Counted from the first letter of the stretch, positions 33,763 through 52,185 are shown. The stretch is DNA of 64,000 bases from Vibrio ishigakensis (GCF_024347675.1 NZ_AP024881.1:2790001-2854000); one strand, 5' to 3'. Translations and numbers: made by a program. The notes: generated by a model not told the origin, from the letters alone.

Positions 33763-34947
33763 TTAATCGAAAATCTTAGCTACAACACCAGCACCTACAG
33801 TACGACCACCTTCACGGATTGCGAAGCGTAGACCTTCATCCATAGCGATTGGAGCGATTAGCTCAACTTTCATTTGGATGTTGTCGCCTGGCATTACCAT
33901 TTCTACGCCATCTGGTAGAGAGATGTCACCAGTTACGTCAGTTGTACGGAAGTAGAACTGTGGACGGTAGCCTTTGAAGAACGGAGTATGACGGCCGCCT
34001 TCGTCTTTAGAAAGTACGTATACTTCAGACTCGAACTTAGTGTGAGGGTTGATTGAGCCAGGAGCTGCAAGAACTTGACCACGCTCAACTTCATCACGCT
34101 TAGTACCACGTAGAAGTGCACCAACGTTCTCACCTGCACGACCTTCGTCAAGAAGCTTACGGAACATCTCAACACCAGTACAAGTAGTAGTTGTAGTTTC
34201 TTTGATACCTACGATTTCTACTTCGTCACCTACGCGTAGGATACCGCGCTCGATACGACCAGTTACAACGGTACCACGACCTTGGATCGAGAATACGTCT
34301 TCGATTGGTAGTAGGAACGGTTGGTCTACTGCACGCTCTGGCTCTGGGATGTAAGAATCTAGTGCTTCTGCAAGCTCAACAATCTTGTCTTCCCACTCTT
34401 TCTCACCGTTAAGTGCACCAAGAGCTGAGCCTTGGATTACTGGTAGGTCGTCGCCAGGGAAGTCGTACTCAGAAAGAAGTTCACGAACTTCCATTTCTAC
34501 TAGCTCCAGAAGCTCTTCATCGTCAACCATGTCACACTTGTTCATGAATACGATGATGTAAGGGATACCAACCTGACGGCCTAGTAGGATGTGCTCACGA
34601 GTCTGAGGCATTGGGCCGTCAGTTGCAGCAACAACTAGGATACCACCGTCCATTTGCGCAGCACCAGTGATCATGTTTTTAACATAGTCAGCGTGTCCTG
34701 GGCAGTCTACGTGTGCGTAGTGACGAGTTGGAGTGTCGTACTCAACGTGAGAAGTTGCGATTGTGATACCGCGCTCACGCTCTTCTGGAGCGTTATCGAT
34801 AGATGCGAAGTCTTTCGCTTCACCGCCGTACACTTTAGCAAGAGTTGTACAGATTGCAGCAGTTAGAGTTGTTTTACCGTGGTCAACGTGGCCGATAGTA
34901 CCAACGTTAACGTGCGGTTTCGTACGTTCAAATTTTTCTTTAGACAC
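33763..34947 (-). CDS. tufB: Elongation factor Tu
   Basis: A 394-residue GTPase that delivers aminoacyl-tRNA to the ribosome. It starts [20 protein letters not shown], with P-loop [10 protein letters not shown], switch [18 protein letters not shown] and GSALGAL guanine motifs, and domain 3 ending [12 protein letters not shown]. The symbol tufB is used because it follows Thr-Tyr-Gly-Thr tRNA genes exactly as E. coli tufB does; a second tuf copy may exist outside the window. The kirromycin-region residues look ordinary. Confidence 0.97.
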   Translation of the reverse strand: MSKEKFERTKPHVNVGTIGHVDHGKTTLTAAICTTLAKVYGGEAKDFASIDNAPEERERGITIATSHVEYDTPTRHYAHVDCPGHADYVKNMITGAAQMDGGILVVAATDGPMPQTREHILLGRQVGIPYIIVFMNKCDMVDDEELLELVEMEVRELLSEYDFPGDDLPVIQGSALGALNGEKEWEDKIVELAEALDSYIPEPERAVDQPFLLPIEDVFSIQGRGTVVTGRIERGILRVGDEVEIVGIKETTTTTCTGVEMFRKLLDEGRAGENVGALLRGTKRDEVERGQVLAAPGSINPHTKFESEVYVLSKDEGGRHTPFFKGYRPQFYFRTTDVTGDISLPDGVEMVMPGDNIQMKVELIAPIAMDEGLRFAIREGGRTVGAGVVAKIFD

Positions 34948-35045
34948 GATTGTGTTCCTCTAGGTACGGTTATACGAGTGGCTTTGAGACCACGCAACCA
35001 ATGGGTAGTAAAGTATATATCAAAAGGAAATATTTGCTTAAGAGC

Positions 35046-35121
<76 letters not shown>

Positions 35122-35133
35122 ATCTTTAAAGAG

Positions 35134-35208
<75 letters not shown>

Positions 35209-35243
35209 AACACGTAACTCTGTGAGCTATTTCCTTAAGAATA

Positions 35244-35328
35244 TGGTGGAGGGGGACGGATTCGAACCATCGAAGGCAGTGCCGTCAGATTTACAGTCTG
35301 ATCCCTTTGGCCACTCGGGAACCCCTCC
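35244..35328 (-). tRNA. tRNA-Tyr (anticodon GTA)
   Basis: 85 bases with encoded CCA and a long variable arm. It begins GGAGGGGTTCCCGAGTGG, has anticodon loop CTGTAAA (GTA) and T arm GTTCGAATC. Second tRNA of the operon, corresponding to E. coli tyrU. Confidence 0.95.
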
Positions 35329-35362
35329 AAATTTTACTCACTTTCACTCATTTAGGAGAAAG

Positions 35363-35438
<76 letters not shown>

Positions 35439-35453
35439 ACATAAGTGGGGCGC

Positions 35454-35482
35454 ATTCTATGGGATGAAAGAAACCCTTGCAA
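35454..35482 (-). promoter_or_regulatory. Promoter of the thrU-tyrU-glyT-thrT-tufB operon
   Basis: Minus strand TTGCAA (35477-35482), 17-base spacer, TAGAAT (35454-35459), then GCGCCCC as discriminator. The GC-rich discriminator is typical of promoters under ppGpp/DksA stringent control. It starts about 16 bases before the first tRNA. Confidence 0.8.
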
Positions 35483-35643
35483 TAGCAAACATCAAAAAAA
35501 CAACAGATTTTGCACATTTGACGCCGATCGATGAAAATCTAAGCACAATGACCTAATAAAACGCTCAAGTATTCTTTCATCTAATTGCAAATTCTACTGC
35601 GTCCTGTATGTTTGAAGCCCAGTTTCAGATAGGGACAGATTTG

Positions 35644-36567
35644 ATGGATTCACACATAAACTTCAATCGATCACGATGGTCAGAATTGAGAGCTTCAGTA
35701 CCTATGGTATTGGACGATTCAGACATTGAAGAACTGCGTGGCATCAATGAGAATCTTGATACGACTGAAGTGGAAGAGATCTACCTTCCCCTATCCCGTC
35801 TTCTTAACCTGCACGTTGGCTCTCAACAGCGAAGAACAGAGGTTCTGGATACCTTCCTTAATCGCCCAAGAGCAAACACACCATTTATTATCGGCATTGC
35901 AGGCAGTGTCGCGGTAGGCAAAAGCACTACCGCACGTCTACTAAAAGCACTGCTATCTCGTTGGGAAAATCATCCTAAGGTCGATCTAGTAACCACAGAT
36001 GGCTTTCTGTATCCGAAAAAGGTACTTGAGGATCGAGGCATTATGCATCGCAAGGGCTTCCCAGAGTCTTACGATATAAAGCGCTTGGTGCAATTTGTTG
36101 CTGATGTGAAAGCGGGTAAGGCTGAACTGGAAGTTCCCGTCTATTCTCATATTACCTACGACATCACTGATGAGGTGAAGGTAGTTGATAGACCAGACAT
36201 TCTTATCATTGAAGGATTGAACGTACTACAAAGTGGCATGGACTATCCCCATGAACCACATCGAGTGTTCGTTTCCGACTTTCTCGATTTCTCTATCTAT
36301 GTAGATGCAGATAGCGATGTGATTGAGCAATGGTATGTCGACCGCTTCTTGAAGTTCCGCTCAGGTGCGTTTACCAAGCCTAACTCCTACTTTGGTCACT
36401 ACACAAAGCTCACTGAGCAAGAGGCCAACGATAAGGCTCGCTCTATCTGGAGAGAAATAAATGGCCTCAACCTAGATAGAAATATCTTACCTACCAAGAA
36501 TAGAGCCAAGCTTATTCTGCATAAGAGTGGGGACCATTCGGTAGATCAGATATCCTTGCGCAGTTAG
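35644..36567 (+). CDS. coaA: Type I pantothenate kinase
   Basis: A 307-residue cytoplasmic enzyme that phosphorylates pantothenate, the first and CoA-feedback-controlled step of coenzyme A synthesis. The P-loop [15 protein letters not shown] is near residue 87, then VTTDGFLYP, the KGFPESYD motif, YSHITYDIT and [21 protein letters not shown] start at ATG 35644, with AGGG 9 bases before it; an ATG 12 codons upstream lacks a ribosome site. It is divergent from the tRNA-tufB operon and convergent with birA, with a 4-base overlap of the stops. Confidence 0.95.
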   Translation: MDSHINFNRSRWSELRASVPMVLDDSDIEELRGINENLDTTEVEEIYLPLSRLLNLHVGSQQRRTEVLDTFLNRPRANTPFIIGIAGSVAVGKSTTARLLKALLSRWENHPKVDLVTTDGFLYPKKVLEDRGIMHRKGFPESYDIKRLVQFVADVKAGKAELEVPVYSHITYDITDEVKVVDRPDILIIEGLNVLQSGMDYPHEPHRVFVSDFLDFSIYVDADSDVIEQWYVDRFLKFRSGAFTKPNSYFGHYTKLTEQEANDKARSIWREINGLNLDRNILPTKNRAKLILHKSGDHSVDQISLRS

Positions 36568-37523
36568 TCCGCTGCCCTAACTGATATCTCACCACCAACA
36601 TACTGCTCAATGCCGGAATCTGTCTCCAACAGCAGAGCACCACTTGAATCTATACCACGGCATACACCATGGACTTCTCGGTTACCCATGATCAATTTGA
36701 TATTTTGACCAATGAAGTTGTCATACTTGTGCCAAGTATCGAGGAATGGTTTCAGGCCTTGAGTCTCATAAAGCTCTATCGATGAACACAGCTTCTGTGT
36801 AAGGGTTTTGACTAACTCATTGCGCAGGTTAGTTTGGCCGTTGGCAATTTCATTCAGAGAGGTCCATGGCTGATCGATACCCTCAACATTCTCAGGCATG
36901 GCTACATTCACACCCACTCCTATGATGAGATTAGCGGCATCGCCGGCTTGTCCAGAGAGCTCTACAAGGATACCCGCTAGCTTCTTCTGATTATGATAAA
37001 CATCATTCGGCCACTTCAGCTTACAGCCCTGAACACCTAACTCTTCCAGTGCTTCTACCAAAGCAATACCGATAACTAAGCTGATACCCATAGCAGCCTG
37101 GAGACCAGCTTCTAGACGCCAATACATAGAATAATAGATATTCGAACCATAAGGGGAAATCCATGCACGACCACGTCGACCGCGACCTTGAGTCTGATAC
37201 TCGGCAACACACACGCTCCCTGACTCAACATCCTTCTGATTTAGAAGATACTGATTGGTAGAGTCTATGACTGGAATAACCTCGATAGGCACTGAAAGGC
37301 CTTGCTGAAGATAATCAGGATTAAGTAGCTCTAGCGGTTGCTCTAGCTTATAACCCTTACCCTTAACACTGTAGATATCGATACCTAACTCTTGGATTCC
37401 GCGGATGTGACGAGCAATTGCTGCTCTCGATACACCGAATACCTCGCCAAGCTGTTCTCCAGAATAGAACTTACCATCACAAAGCTGTTGAATCAGTTTT
37501 GTTTTAAGGGTGAAGTCTTTCAT
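36564..37523 (-). CDS. birA: Biotin--protein ligase / biotin operon repressor
   Basis: A 319-residue bifunctional protein. An N-terminal winged helix (about 1-65: [24 protein letters not shown]) binds bio operators. The central ligase domain has the ATP/biotin loop [20 protein letters not shown] near residue 112, KWPNDVY near 170, and [10 protein letters not shown] small C-terminal SH3-like domain ends with [19 protein letters not shown]. It transfers biotin to the acetyl-CoA carboxylase carrier. Its ATG directly follows the murB stop at 37524, so murB-birA is a coupled pair as in E. coli. Confidence 0.95.
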   Translation of the reverse strand: MKDFTLKTKLIQQLCDGKFYSGEQLGEVFGVSRAAIARHIRGIQELGIDIYSVKGKGYKLEQPLELLNPDYLQQGLSVPIEVIPVIDSTNQYLLNQKDVESGSVCVAEYQTQGRGRRGRAWISPYGSNIYYSMYWRLEAGLQAAMGISLVIGIALVEALEELGVQGCKLKWPNDVYHNQKKLAGILVELSGQAGDAANLIIGVGVNVAMPENVEGIDQPWTSLNEIANGQTNLRNELVKTLTQKLCSSIELYETQGLKPFLDTWHKYDNFIGQNIKLIMGNREVHGVCRGIDSSGALLLETDSGIEQYVGGEISVRAAD

Positions 37524-38570
37524 TTACAGTCCTTGTATAACCTGAGCTAGATTAGTCTCCGAAGAAGCGCCCATAAAGCGAACCTCATGTTCAAGCTCGA
37601 TACGATATTTATCCTGAACCGTTTGCTTAACACGCTGAGCAACCTGAACAACGTCCAAAGCCGTTGCCCCGCCCTTGTTCACAATTACTAGGGCTTGTTT
37701 ATCATGTACTCGAGCACCACCAATCTGGAATCCCTTTAGGCCGGCATTATCAATAAGCCATCCTGCCGCGACCTTAAAGCCGTCGGCAACCTCGAATGTT
37801 ACAAGGTTCGGATACTCAAGCTTAAGTTCTTGATGAAGCTCAACACTGATAACTGGGTTCTTAAAGAAGCTACCAGCATTACCCTCAACCCTTGGATCAG
37901 GCAGTTTAGATTGACGAGTCTGCTTCACCGCTTCAAAGATCTTAAGTGCAGTCGGTTCACCTTCAATGAGATTCTGCAGGGCGCCATATTGGGTTTTAGG
38001 TTGCCATGCTTTAGGCAATTTGAGGCCAACCTTGGTAATAAGCGCTTTACCAAACAACTCCTGTTTAAAGATAGAGTCACGATAACCAAACTGACATTGA
38101 TCCGCCGATAGACGTTTGATCCCGAGATCGACTAGGTCAAGATACTCCACATAGTCGCACACATCTTTCAACTCGATACCATAGGCACCTATATTCTGGA
38201 TCGGCGCTGTACCCACACAGCCCGGAATCAAAGCAAGGTTCTCAAGACCTGGAATCCCCTTAAGTACACTCCACTCAACTAGGGATGGCCAATCTTCACC
38301 AGAAGCGCAATCTAGATACCAATGCTCGTCATCTTCTGTTACCTCGATGCCTTGAATACGGTTAAGTACAGCGACACCGTCGAAGTCCTCAGTAAAGAGC
38401 ATGTTACTGCCTCGACCGAGCGGAAGTTTAGGCAAGTCTTTCCACTCGCTACTTTGATAAACGGAGATAAGCTCCTCTACACTAGTAGCGGTTACTAAGA
38501 CTCGAGCTTGGCTATCAATACCGAATGTGTGAAACGGTGCGAGATTGGCATTTAAGGTTATTTGTTGCAT
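37524..38570 (-). CDS. murB: UDP-N-acetylenolpyruvoylglucosamine reductase
   Basis: A 348-residue FAD enzyme that makes UDP-MurNAc for peptidoglycan. N-terminal NTFGID-like AFHTFGIDSQA, the FAD-binding PLGRGSNMLF, then GIPGLENLALIPGCVGTAPIQNIGAYG, the Tyr/Ser region FGYRDSIFK and GNAGSFFKNPV, ending HEVRFMG. The length and inserts are of the type I (E. coli-like) class. It directly precedes birA with no gap between stop and start. Confidence 0.95.
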   Translation of the reverse strand: MQQITLNANLAPFHTFGIDSQARVLVTATSVEELISVYQSSEWKDLPKLPLGRGSNMLFTEDFDGVAVLNRIQGIEVTEDDEHWYLDCASGEDWPSLVEWSVLKGIPGLENLALIPGCVGTAPIQNIGAYGIELKDVCDYVEYLDLVDLGIKRLSADQCQFGYRDSIFKQELFGKALITKVGLKLPKAWQPKTQYGALQNLIEGEPTALKIFEAVKQTRQSKLPDPRVEGNAGSFFKNPVISVELHQELKLEYPNLVTFEVADGFKVAAGWLIDNAGLKGFQIGGARVHDKQALVIVNKGGATALDVVQVAQRVKQTVQDKYRIELEHEVRFMGASSETNLAQVIQGL

Positions 38571-38649
38571 CTAGGTACGCTTGTAGTGTCTATGAATTGC
38601 GAAACTTCACTTATAATACTGAAACTTAAGTCAAGTCGCAGTCAAATTA

Positions 38650-39072
38650 ATGAAGAATCTGTCAATAGCACAACTGGATCCGATCAAGCTCCCCTTACTA
38701 AAAAAGCTGTATAAGCTCCATTATCCTTCCACCAAGATAAAAGCCGAAGAAGTGATATACGTTGCTGAACTTGAAGGAAAGATAGTTGGGGTAACCCGTT
38801 TTAGACAGATAGAAGATTGGCAACTGCTTACTGGCATGATGGTGGTTACCGAAGAGAGAAAAAAAGGCATTGCAGCTGAAATGCTAGATCAGCTACAAAC
38901 AAACTATCTCGATTCCAAGGTTTACTGTTTCGCCTATTCTCATCTAGTGGACATGTATGCCAAGCACGGCTTTGTGTCCATACCTGAAGACGAGTTACCT
39001 GGATCCCTTAAAGGCTTGTTCAGTAAATATTCGCAGACAAAAGCACTGAATTGCATGCAATATCAGAGATAA
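38650..39072 (+). CDS. GNAT family N-acetyltransferase
   Basis: A 140-residue protein of the Gcn5-related fold. The acetyl-CoA-binding segment GMMVVTEERKKGIAAEMLDQL (the R-x-x-G-x-A type motif) is at about residues 57-77, preceded by the strand IYVAELEGKIVGVTRFRQI, and AYSHLVDMYAKHGFV gives the usual C-terminal strand and Tyr region. Substrate unknown. It is monocistronic between the divergent murB and downstream pssA. TATAAT at about 38611 may be its -10, but no matching -35 is seen. Confidence 0.82.
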   Translation: MKNLSIAQLDPIKLPLLKKLYKLHYPSTKIKAEEVIYVAELEGKIVGVTRFRQIEDWQLLTGMMVVTEERKKGIAAEMLDQLQTNYLDSKVYCFAYSHLVDMYAKHGFVSIPEDELPGSLKGLFSKYSQTKALNCMQYQR

Positions 39073-39176
39073 CCCATATTCTGGTTGATTGTTTTATCAA
39101 ATCATCTAGGAAGTTTGCGGGCGCTTTTGGTAAAATATTCAACCAATTCAGCCCTTTTTTAGGACTATAGACTTAC

Positions 39177-40520
39177 ATGGTTTTAGCGAGAAATATCATC
39201 GAAGAGCTTAAAGCGGTTCCCGTTGATCCTATTAACTTCAAAACTCTTTACTCCGCAAAGGAGTTTAAAGCGCAAATTGTTGGGCTCATTAGAGCGGCAA
39301 CTAAGCGAATCTATATCGCGGCGCTCTATCTTGAGGATGATGAAGCTGGACGTGAGATCTTTGATGAAATCTATCAAGCCAAGCAGAACAATCCAGAACT
39401 AGACGTTCAGATCTGTGTCGATTGGCATAGAGCTCAACGTGGTTTGATCGGTGCTGAAGAGTCTGATGGTAATGCTGCACTATATACACGTATGGCAAAC
39501 TCTCATGACCATCCTGTTCCAGTTTACGGCGTACCTGTACGTGGTAGAGAAGTATTCGGCGTTCTTCACCTAAAAGGCTTCATCTTTGATGATACCGTTC
39601 TTTACAGTGGTGCTAGCCTAAACAACATCTATCTACACAACCAAGATAAGTATCGCTTCGACAGATACCATCAGATCACCAGTCCAGAGATTGCTGACTC
39701 TATGGTGGCCTTTATGGCTCAATCACTGATCGCTGATCCTGCGGTTAACCTATTGACCAAGAAAGAGCGCCCTACCACCAAGTCACTAAAATCGGCTATA
39801 CGTCAATTGCGTTCTAAGCTGGTCTCAACCAACTACAGATTTAAACACTCTGCTGTAGCGGAAAGCGAACAGCTAGCTATCACCCCTCTGTTAGGTGTTG
39901 GTAAACGTCGCAACCTACTTAATACCAGTATCATTCAACTGCTGAGAGATGCTCGAGAAGAAGTGGTTATCTGTACCCCTTATTTCAACTTCCCAAAAAG
40001 TGTTGAGAAAGAACTGCGCAAGGCACTAAGACGTGGCGTGAAGGTGACTATCGTTGTTGGAGACAAGACTGCGAACGATTTCTTTATCTCCCCAGAAGAA
40101 GAGTTTAAAACCGTAGGTGGTCTTCCATACCTATATGAGATGAATCTACGTCGCTTCCTAAAAGCGAATGAGGCCAATATTGCTAGTCGTAAGCTAGATA
40201 TGCTGCTTTGGAAACACGAAGATAACAGCTATCACCTTAAAGGTATGTGGGTAGATAAGACCCGTATGCTTATTACAGGCAACAACCTCAACCCGCGTGC
40301 TTGGAAGCTTGACCTTGAGAATGCTCTGCTTATCCAGGATAAGAATGGATTGGTTCAAGAGCAGTTTGAGCAAGAGTTCGAGAATATCTTCCAACACACT
40401 CAGCGCATCGGTAGCTACAAACACATAGAGAAAGTAGAAAACTACCCTGATGCAGTCCAGAAGCTACTGCGCAAAGTTACACGCGTTAAAGCTGACAGAG
40501 TCCTCAAGCAATTACTCTAG
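39177..40520 (+). CDS. pssA: CDP-diacylglycerol--serine O-phosphatidyltransferase
   Basis: A 447-residue peripheral membrane enzyme of the phospholipase D superfamily that makes phosphatidylserine, the precursor of phosphatidylethanolamine. The two HKD-type motifs are HLKGFIFDDTVLYSGASLNN near residue 133 and HLKGMWVDKTRMLITGNNLN near 352. Length agrees with E. coli PssA (451). A terminator follows. No ribosome site stronger than AGGA is visible before the ATG. Confidence 0.95.
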   Translation: MVLARNIIEELKAVPVDPINFKTLYSAKEFKAQIVGLIRAATKRIYIAALYLEDDEAGREIFDEIYQAKQNNPELDVQICVDWHRAQRGLIGAEESDGNAALYTRMANSHDHPVPVYGVPVRGREVFGVLHLKGFIFDDTVLYSGASLNNIYLHNQDKYRFDRYHQITSPEIADSMVAFMAQSLIADPAVNLLTKKERPTTKSLKSAIRQLRSKLVSTNYRFKHSAVAESEQLAITPLLGVGKRRNLLNTSIIQLLRDAREEVVICTPYFNFPKSVEKELRKALRRGVKVTIVVGDKTANDFFISPEEEFKTVGGLPYLYEMNLRRFLKANEANIASRKLDMLLWKHEDNSYHLKGMWVDKTRMLITGNNLNPRAWKLDLENALLIQDKNGLVQEQFEQEFENIFQHTQRIGSYKHIEKVENYPDAVQKLLRKVTRVKADRVLKQLL

Positions 40521-40528
40521 AAACAACA

Positions 40529-40559
40529 AAGCCCTGAGATACCCTCTCAGGGCTTTTTC
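40529..40559 (+). terminator. Terminator after pssA
   Basis: GCCCTGAG (40531-40538) pairs with CTCAGGGC (40546-40553), then TTTTT. It lies 10 bases past the pssA stop. Confidence 0.88.
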
Positions 40560-40724
40560 TTTGTATCTATACTAGCAGACACCACGCTACTCATGTGGTC
40601 TTCTAACTAACCCACGCGCTCTACTAAACTCTCTCTAACCAAAGGTAACTAAGAGTACTAGATAGCTCCCTCAAACTAATGAATTCAGGAGAACACCAGA
40701 TCTAAACCTCCGAATCCCAGAAAG
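40560..40724. other. Gene-free stretch between pssA and the rRNA/tRNA terminators
   Basis: About 165 bases with no open frame, RNA gene or clear promoter. It is moderately AT-rich, with no repeat that I can see beyond short words. It separates the plus-strand pssA terminator from two minus-strand terminators of the rRNA operon. Confidence 0.6.
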
Positions 40725-40768
40725 CAAAAAGGCTCTAGTATTTCTGCCGGGGCGCGCAGTCTAGAGCC
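40725..40768 (-). terminator. Second terminator after the rRNA-tRNA operon
   Basis: Minus strand GGCTCTAG (40761-40768) pairs with CTAGAGCC (40731-40738), followed by TTTTTGC. The loop itself contains an inner CTGC...GCAG pairing and a GC-rich tip. It lies 15 bases beyond the first terminator, giving a T1-T2 pair like that of E. coli rrnB. Confidence 0.75.
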
Positions 40769-40782
40769 CTCTGGATTAGATG

Positions 40783-40813
40783 CAAAAAAGCCTCAGTCTT
40801 TCGACTGAGGCTT
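40783..40813 (-). terminator. First terminator after tRNA-Trp
   Basis: Minus strand GCCTCAGTC, short loop, GACTGAGGC, followed by TTTTTTGC, starting 7 bases past the tRNA-Trp 3' end. Confidence 0.9.
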
Positions 40814-40819
40814 CTAAGA

Positions 40820-40896
<77 letters not shown>

Positions 40897-40974
40897 AAAT
40901 TGTGACTGAAGTCGAATATTTTCTGAGCTTCAGATTCAGAAAAACCTCGTAAAAACGAGGTTATCTGTTGTAAG

Positions 40975-41051
40975 TGGCGGAGTGGACGGGACTCGAACCC
41001 GCGACCCCCGGCGTGACAGGCCGGTATTCTAACCAACTGAACTACCACTCC
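40975..41051 (-). tRNA. tRNA-Asp (anticodon GTC)
   Basis: 77 bases with encoded CCA. It begins GGAGTGGTAGTTCAGTTGG, has anticodon loop CTGTCAC (GTC) and T arm GTTCGAGTC. It lies 60 bases after 5S; the Asp-Trp pair after 5S matches E. coli rrnC. Confidence 0.95.
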
Positions 41052-41111
41052 GCACCAATTTGTTATCAATTCAAAGTCTTACTCGCGTTGCTTTGAATCG
41101 ATGTAATTTAA

Positions 41112-41230
41112 AGCCTGGCGATGTCCTACTCTCACATGGGGAAGCCCCACACTACCATCGGCGCTATTGCGTTTCACTTCTGAGTTCGGCATGGAATCAG
41201 GTGGGTCCACAACGCTATGGTCGCCAAGCA
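41112..41230 (-). rRNA. rrf: 5S ribosomal RNA, distal operon
   Basis: About 119 bases reading TGCTTGGCGACCATAGCG at the 5' end, the conserved CCGAACTCAGAAGTGAAACG in the middle and GTAGGACATCGCCAGGC at the 3' end. Ends are set by pairing of the 5' and 3' strands. It looks identical to the copy at 46643-46761. Confidence 0.95.
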
Positions 41231-41320
41231 AATTCTTAAAATTCGGAAAGCTATCTAAAAGTTCATCACACAATCAACGTTCTATCTTTGAGTCCAACTC
41301 AAAACCTCTTAGGTGTTGTA

Positions 41321-44209
<2,889 letters not shown>

Positions 44210-44476
44210 ATACAACCCAAAGAAGTTTCTTAAGGTTGATGAATCAAATCACCAAAGTTGTCTGCAATTATTTAAACATGATGCAGACTCGATTTTGCCG
44301 GACTCAAATTCCAAGAACACTTGATTGTGTGTTGGTACCTAATCTAAAGATTAGGATTTGAGAACTTTTAATTGAATATTGTTAATCAAACAATATTCGT
44401 CAGCTTTCCAAATTGTTAAAGAGCAGATTTCTTTCGAAACCATTTTTAAAGATTCTTAAGGAAAAACCTTTAAAGA
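44210..44476 (-). other. tRNA-Ala to 23S spacer with boxA, distal operon
   Basis: Contains the antitermination boxA GCTCTTTAACAA (44413-44424 on the minus strand), an inverted repeat GAATATTG/CAATATTC (about 44382-44400), a hairpin CCTAATC/GATTAGG (44338-44355) and the 5' half of the 23S processing stem. Compared with the other operon it lacks a 34-base hairpin insert. Confidence 0.8.
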
Positions 44477-44552
44477 TGGTGGAGCTAAGCAGGATCGAAC
44501 TGCTGACCTCCTGCGTGCAAGGCAGGCGCTCTCCCAGCTGAGCTATAGCCCC
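44477..44552 (-). tRNA. tRNA-Ala (anticodon TGC)
   Basis: 76 bases with encoded CCA. It begins GGGGCTATAGCTCAGCTGG, has anticodon loop CTTGCAC (TGC) and T arm GTTCGATCC. Second tRNA of the distal 16S-23S spacer. Confidence 0.95.
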
Positions 44553-44590
44553 ATCGAATATCATGTTGAACCAACTCTCTGGGCAAGAAT

Positions 44591-44667
44591 TGGTGGGTCT
44601 GAGTGGACTTGAACCACCGACCTCCCGCTTATCAGGCGAGCGCTCTAACCAGCTGAGCTACAGACCC
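44591..44667 (-). tRNA. tRNA-Ile (anticodon GAT)
   Basis: 77 bases with encoded CCA. It begins GGGTCTGTAGCTCAGCTGG, has anticodon loop CTGATAA (GAT) and T arm GTTCAAGTC. First tRNA of the distal 16S-23S spacer. Confidence 0.95.
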
Positions 44668-44734
44668 AACATGAAACTCTTAATTATTAAACCGTATCAA
44701 TCTGTGTGGACACTCATCGTGAATAATCATCGTA

Positions 44735-46287
<1,553 letters not shown>

Positions 46288-46575
46288 AAGTTTTGTTGTT
46301 ACCGAAGTAACGGCTCAATGAATACTGACTTCAAAATCACTAAGTAATTTTAAAGCTATTATCGTTCCAACAGAACGATAATGAATTGACTGTGCCAAGT
46401 CTTTCGACTCGTTTGGTCACTCAGTTCATTGATAAATCTTTTTGGATTATCATCAACGAGTGCCCACACAGATTGATAGGTTTAAATTGTTAAAGAGCTT
46501 GGCTTTCAATGACTTAGCATTAGCTCAGTCATTAGCACAGGACGCGTATATTACGCTCCTCACCGAGAAAGTCAA
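46288..46575 (-). promoter_or_regulatory. Promoter and leader of the distal rRNA operon
   Basis: Minus strand TTGACT (46570-46575), 16-base spacer, TAATAT (46548-46553), then ACGCGTCC as GC-rich discriminator: an rrn P1-type promoter, with an A-tract (UP-like) just upstream. The leader has an inverted repeat AATGACT/AGTCATT (about 46508-46533), boxA GCTCTTTAACAA (46487-46498), and a GTTAC-CGAA-GTAAC hairpin (46298-46311) just before 16S. I see no separate P2. Confidence 0.82.
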
Positions 46576-46642
46576 CATAAAACTTTAAGTTTTTTTAAAG
46601 CCTTATGGTGACTGAACTCAATCGAGTTCAATCGGTATTTAA
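46576..46642 (-). other. Junction between the two rRNA operons
   Basis: Between the 5S end and the next promoter the minus strand has a perfect hairpin TGAACTC-GATT-GAGTTCA (about 46609-46626) that is not followed by a T run, and then CTTTAAAAAAACTTAAAG, which is A-rich rather than T-rich. So no convincing intrinsic terminator is present. Confidence 0.6.
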
Positions 46643-46761
46643 AGCCTGGCGATGTCCTACTCTCACATGGGGAAGCCCCACACTACCATCGGCGCTATTG
46701 CGTTTCACTTCTGAGTTCGGCATGGAATCAGGTGGGTCCACAACGCTATGGTCGCCAAGCA
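46643..46761 (-). rRNA. rrf: 5S ribosomal RNA, proximal operon
   Basis: Same sequence as the distal 5S at every position compared, including TGCTTGGCGACCATAGCG and CCGAACTCAGAAGTGAAACG. No tRNA follows it. Confidence 0.95.
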
Positions 46762-46851
46762 AATTCTTAAAATTCGGAAAGCTATCTAAAAGTTCATCAC
46801 ACAATCAACGTTCTATCTTTGAGTCCAACTCAAAACCTCTTAGGTGTTGTA

Positions 46852-49740
<2,889 letters not shown>

Positions 49741-50056
49741 ATACAACCCAAAGAAGTTTCTTTAAGGTTGATAATCAAATCACCAAAGTTGTCTGCAATT
49801 ATTTAAACATGATGCAGACTCGATTTTGCCGGACTCAAATAATTTCTTTTGCTTTCTAAAAGCGAAAACAAAAGCCAAGAACACTTGATTGTGTGTTGGT
49901 ACCTAAATCATAAAGATTTAGGATTTGAGAACTTTTAATTGAATATTGTTAATCAAACAATATTCGTCAGCTTTCCAAATTGTTAAAGAGCAAGTTTTTC
50001 TGTCTATAAAGACAAAAAACCATTTTTAAAGATTCTTAAGGAAAAACCTTTAAAGA
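49741..50056 (-). other. tRNA-Ala to 23S spacer with boxA and extra hairpin, proximal operon
   Basis: Holds boxA (49980-49991), the GAATATTG/CAATATTC inverted repeat, a longer version of the CCTAAATC/GATTTAGG hairpin (49902-49922), and a 34-base block at 49841-49874 (CTTTTG...CAAAAG can pair) that the distal operon lacks. A TTGTCT...AGACAA-type hairpin (about 49997-50024) between boxA and the tRNA also differs from the other copy. Confidence 0.75.
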
Positions 50057-50132
50057 TGGTGGAGCTAATCGGGATCGAACCGATGACCTCTTCGCTGCCA
50101 GCGAAGCGCTCTCCCAGCTGAGCTATAGCCCC
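50057..50132 (-). tRNA. tRNA-Ala (anticodon GGC)
   Basis: 76 bases with encoded CCA. It begins GGGGCTATAGCTCAGCTGG, the anticodon stem-loop is CTTCG-CTGGCAG-CGAAG (GGC) and the T arm is GTTCGATCC. It is the only tRNA in this spacer. Arms other than the anticodon and T stem match the tRNA-Ala(TGC) of the other operon. Confidence 0.95.
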
Positions 50133-50210
50133 ATCTGGTAGAAGAATTCCTTGGTTGCTCTATTAAACCGTATCAATCTGTGTGGACACTCATCGTGAAT
50201 AATCATCGTA

Positions 50211-51763
<1,553 letters not shown>

Positions 51764-52037
51764 AAGTTTTGTTGTTCCGAAGAACGGCTCAATGAATACT
51801 GACTTCAAAATCACTAAGTAATTTTAAAGCTATTATCGTTCCAACAGAACGATAATGAATTGACTGTGCCAAGTCTTTCGACTCGTTTGGTCACTCAGTT
51901 CATTGATAAATCTTTTTGGATTATCATCAACGAGTGCCCACACAGATTGATAGGTTTAAATTGTTAAAGAGCTTGCTTTTTCGAGGCTTACCTCTCAAAG
52001 CGGACGGCCATTCTAGCGATTTGAATCTCAGTGTCAA
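51764..52037 (-). promoter_or_regulatory. P2 promoter and leader of the proximal rRNA operon
   Basis: Minus strand TTGACA (52032-52037), 16-base spacer, TAGAAT (52010-52015), then GGCCGTCCGC. The leader below it has boxA GCTCTTTAACAA (51961-51972), the 16S processing strand, and a GTTC-CGAA-GAAC hairpin (51774-51785) just before 16S. Confidence 0.78.
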
Positions 52038-52157
52038 ACACTTTTTGCTTTTTATTTTGAGAAGTATTTTCTCATCAAGTTGAAGCAAATGATTCAAGGC
52101 TTTTAGCCTCTGACCACCGCTGAAGCGTTGTGCGCTCTGCCGTGTCAGTGAGGCGGC

Positions 52158-52185
52158 ATTATAGAGATCCTTTTCATCCCCGCAA
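52158..52185 (-). promoter_or_regulatory. P1 promoter of the proximal rRNA operon
   Basis: Minus strand TTGCGG (52180-52185), 16-base spacer, TATAAT (52158-52163), discriminator GCCGCCTC. A-tracts directly upstream (AAAAAAAC and CAAAAAAG, 52190-52210) look like an UP element. P1 lies about 148 bases upstream of P2, as in E. coli rrn tandem promoters. Confidence 0.8.

Noticed and set aside
46609..46626. TGAACTC-GATT-GAGTTCA as an intrinsic terminator of the proximal rRNA operon
   Set aside because: No T-tract follows on the minus strand; it may be a processing or partial-pause hairpin.
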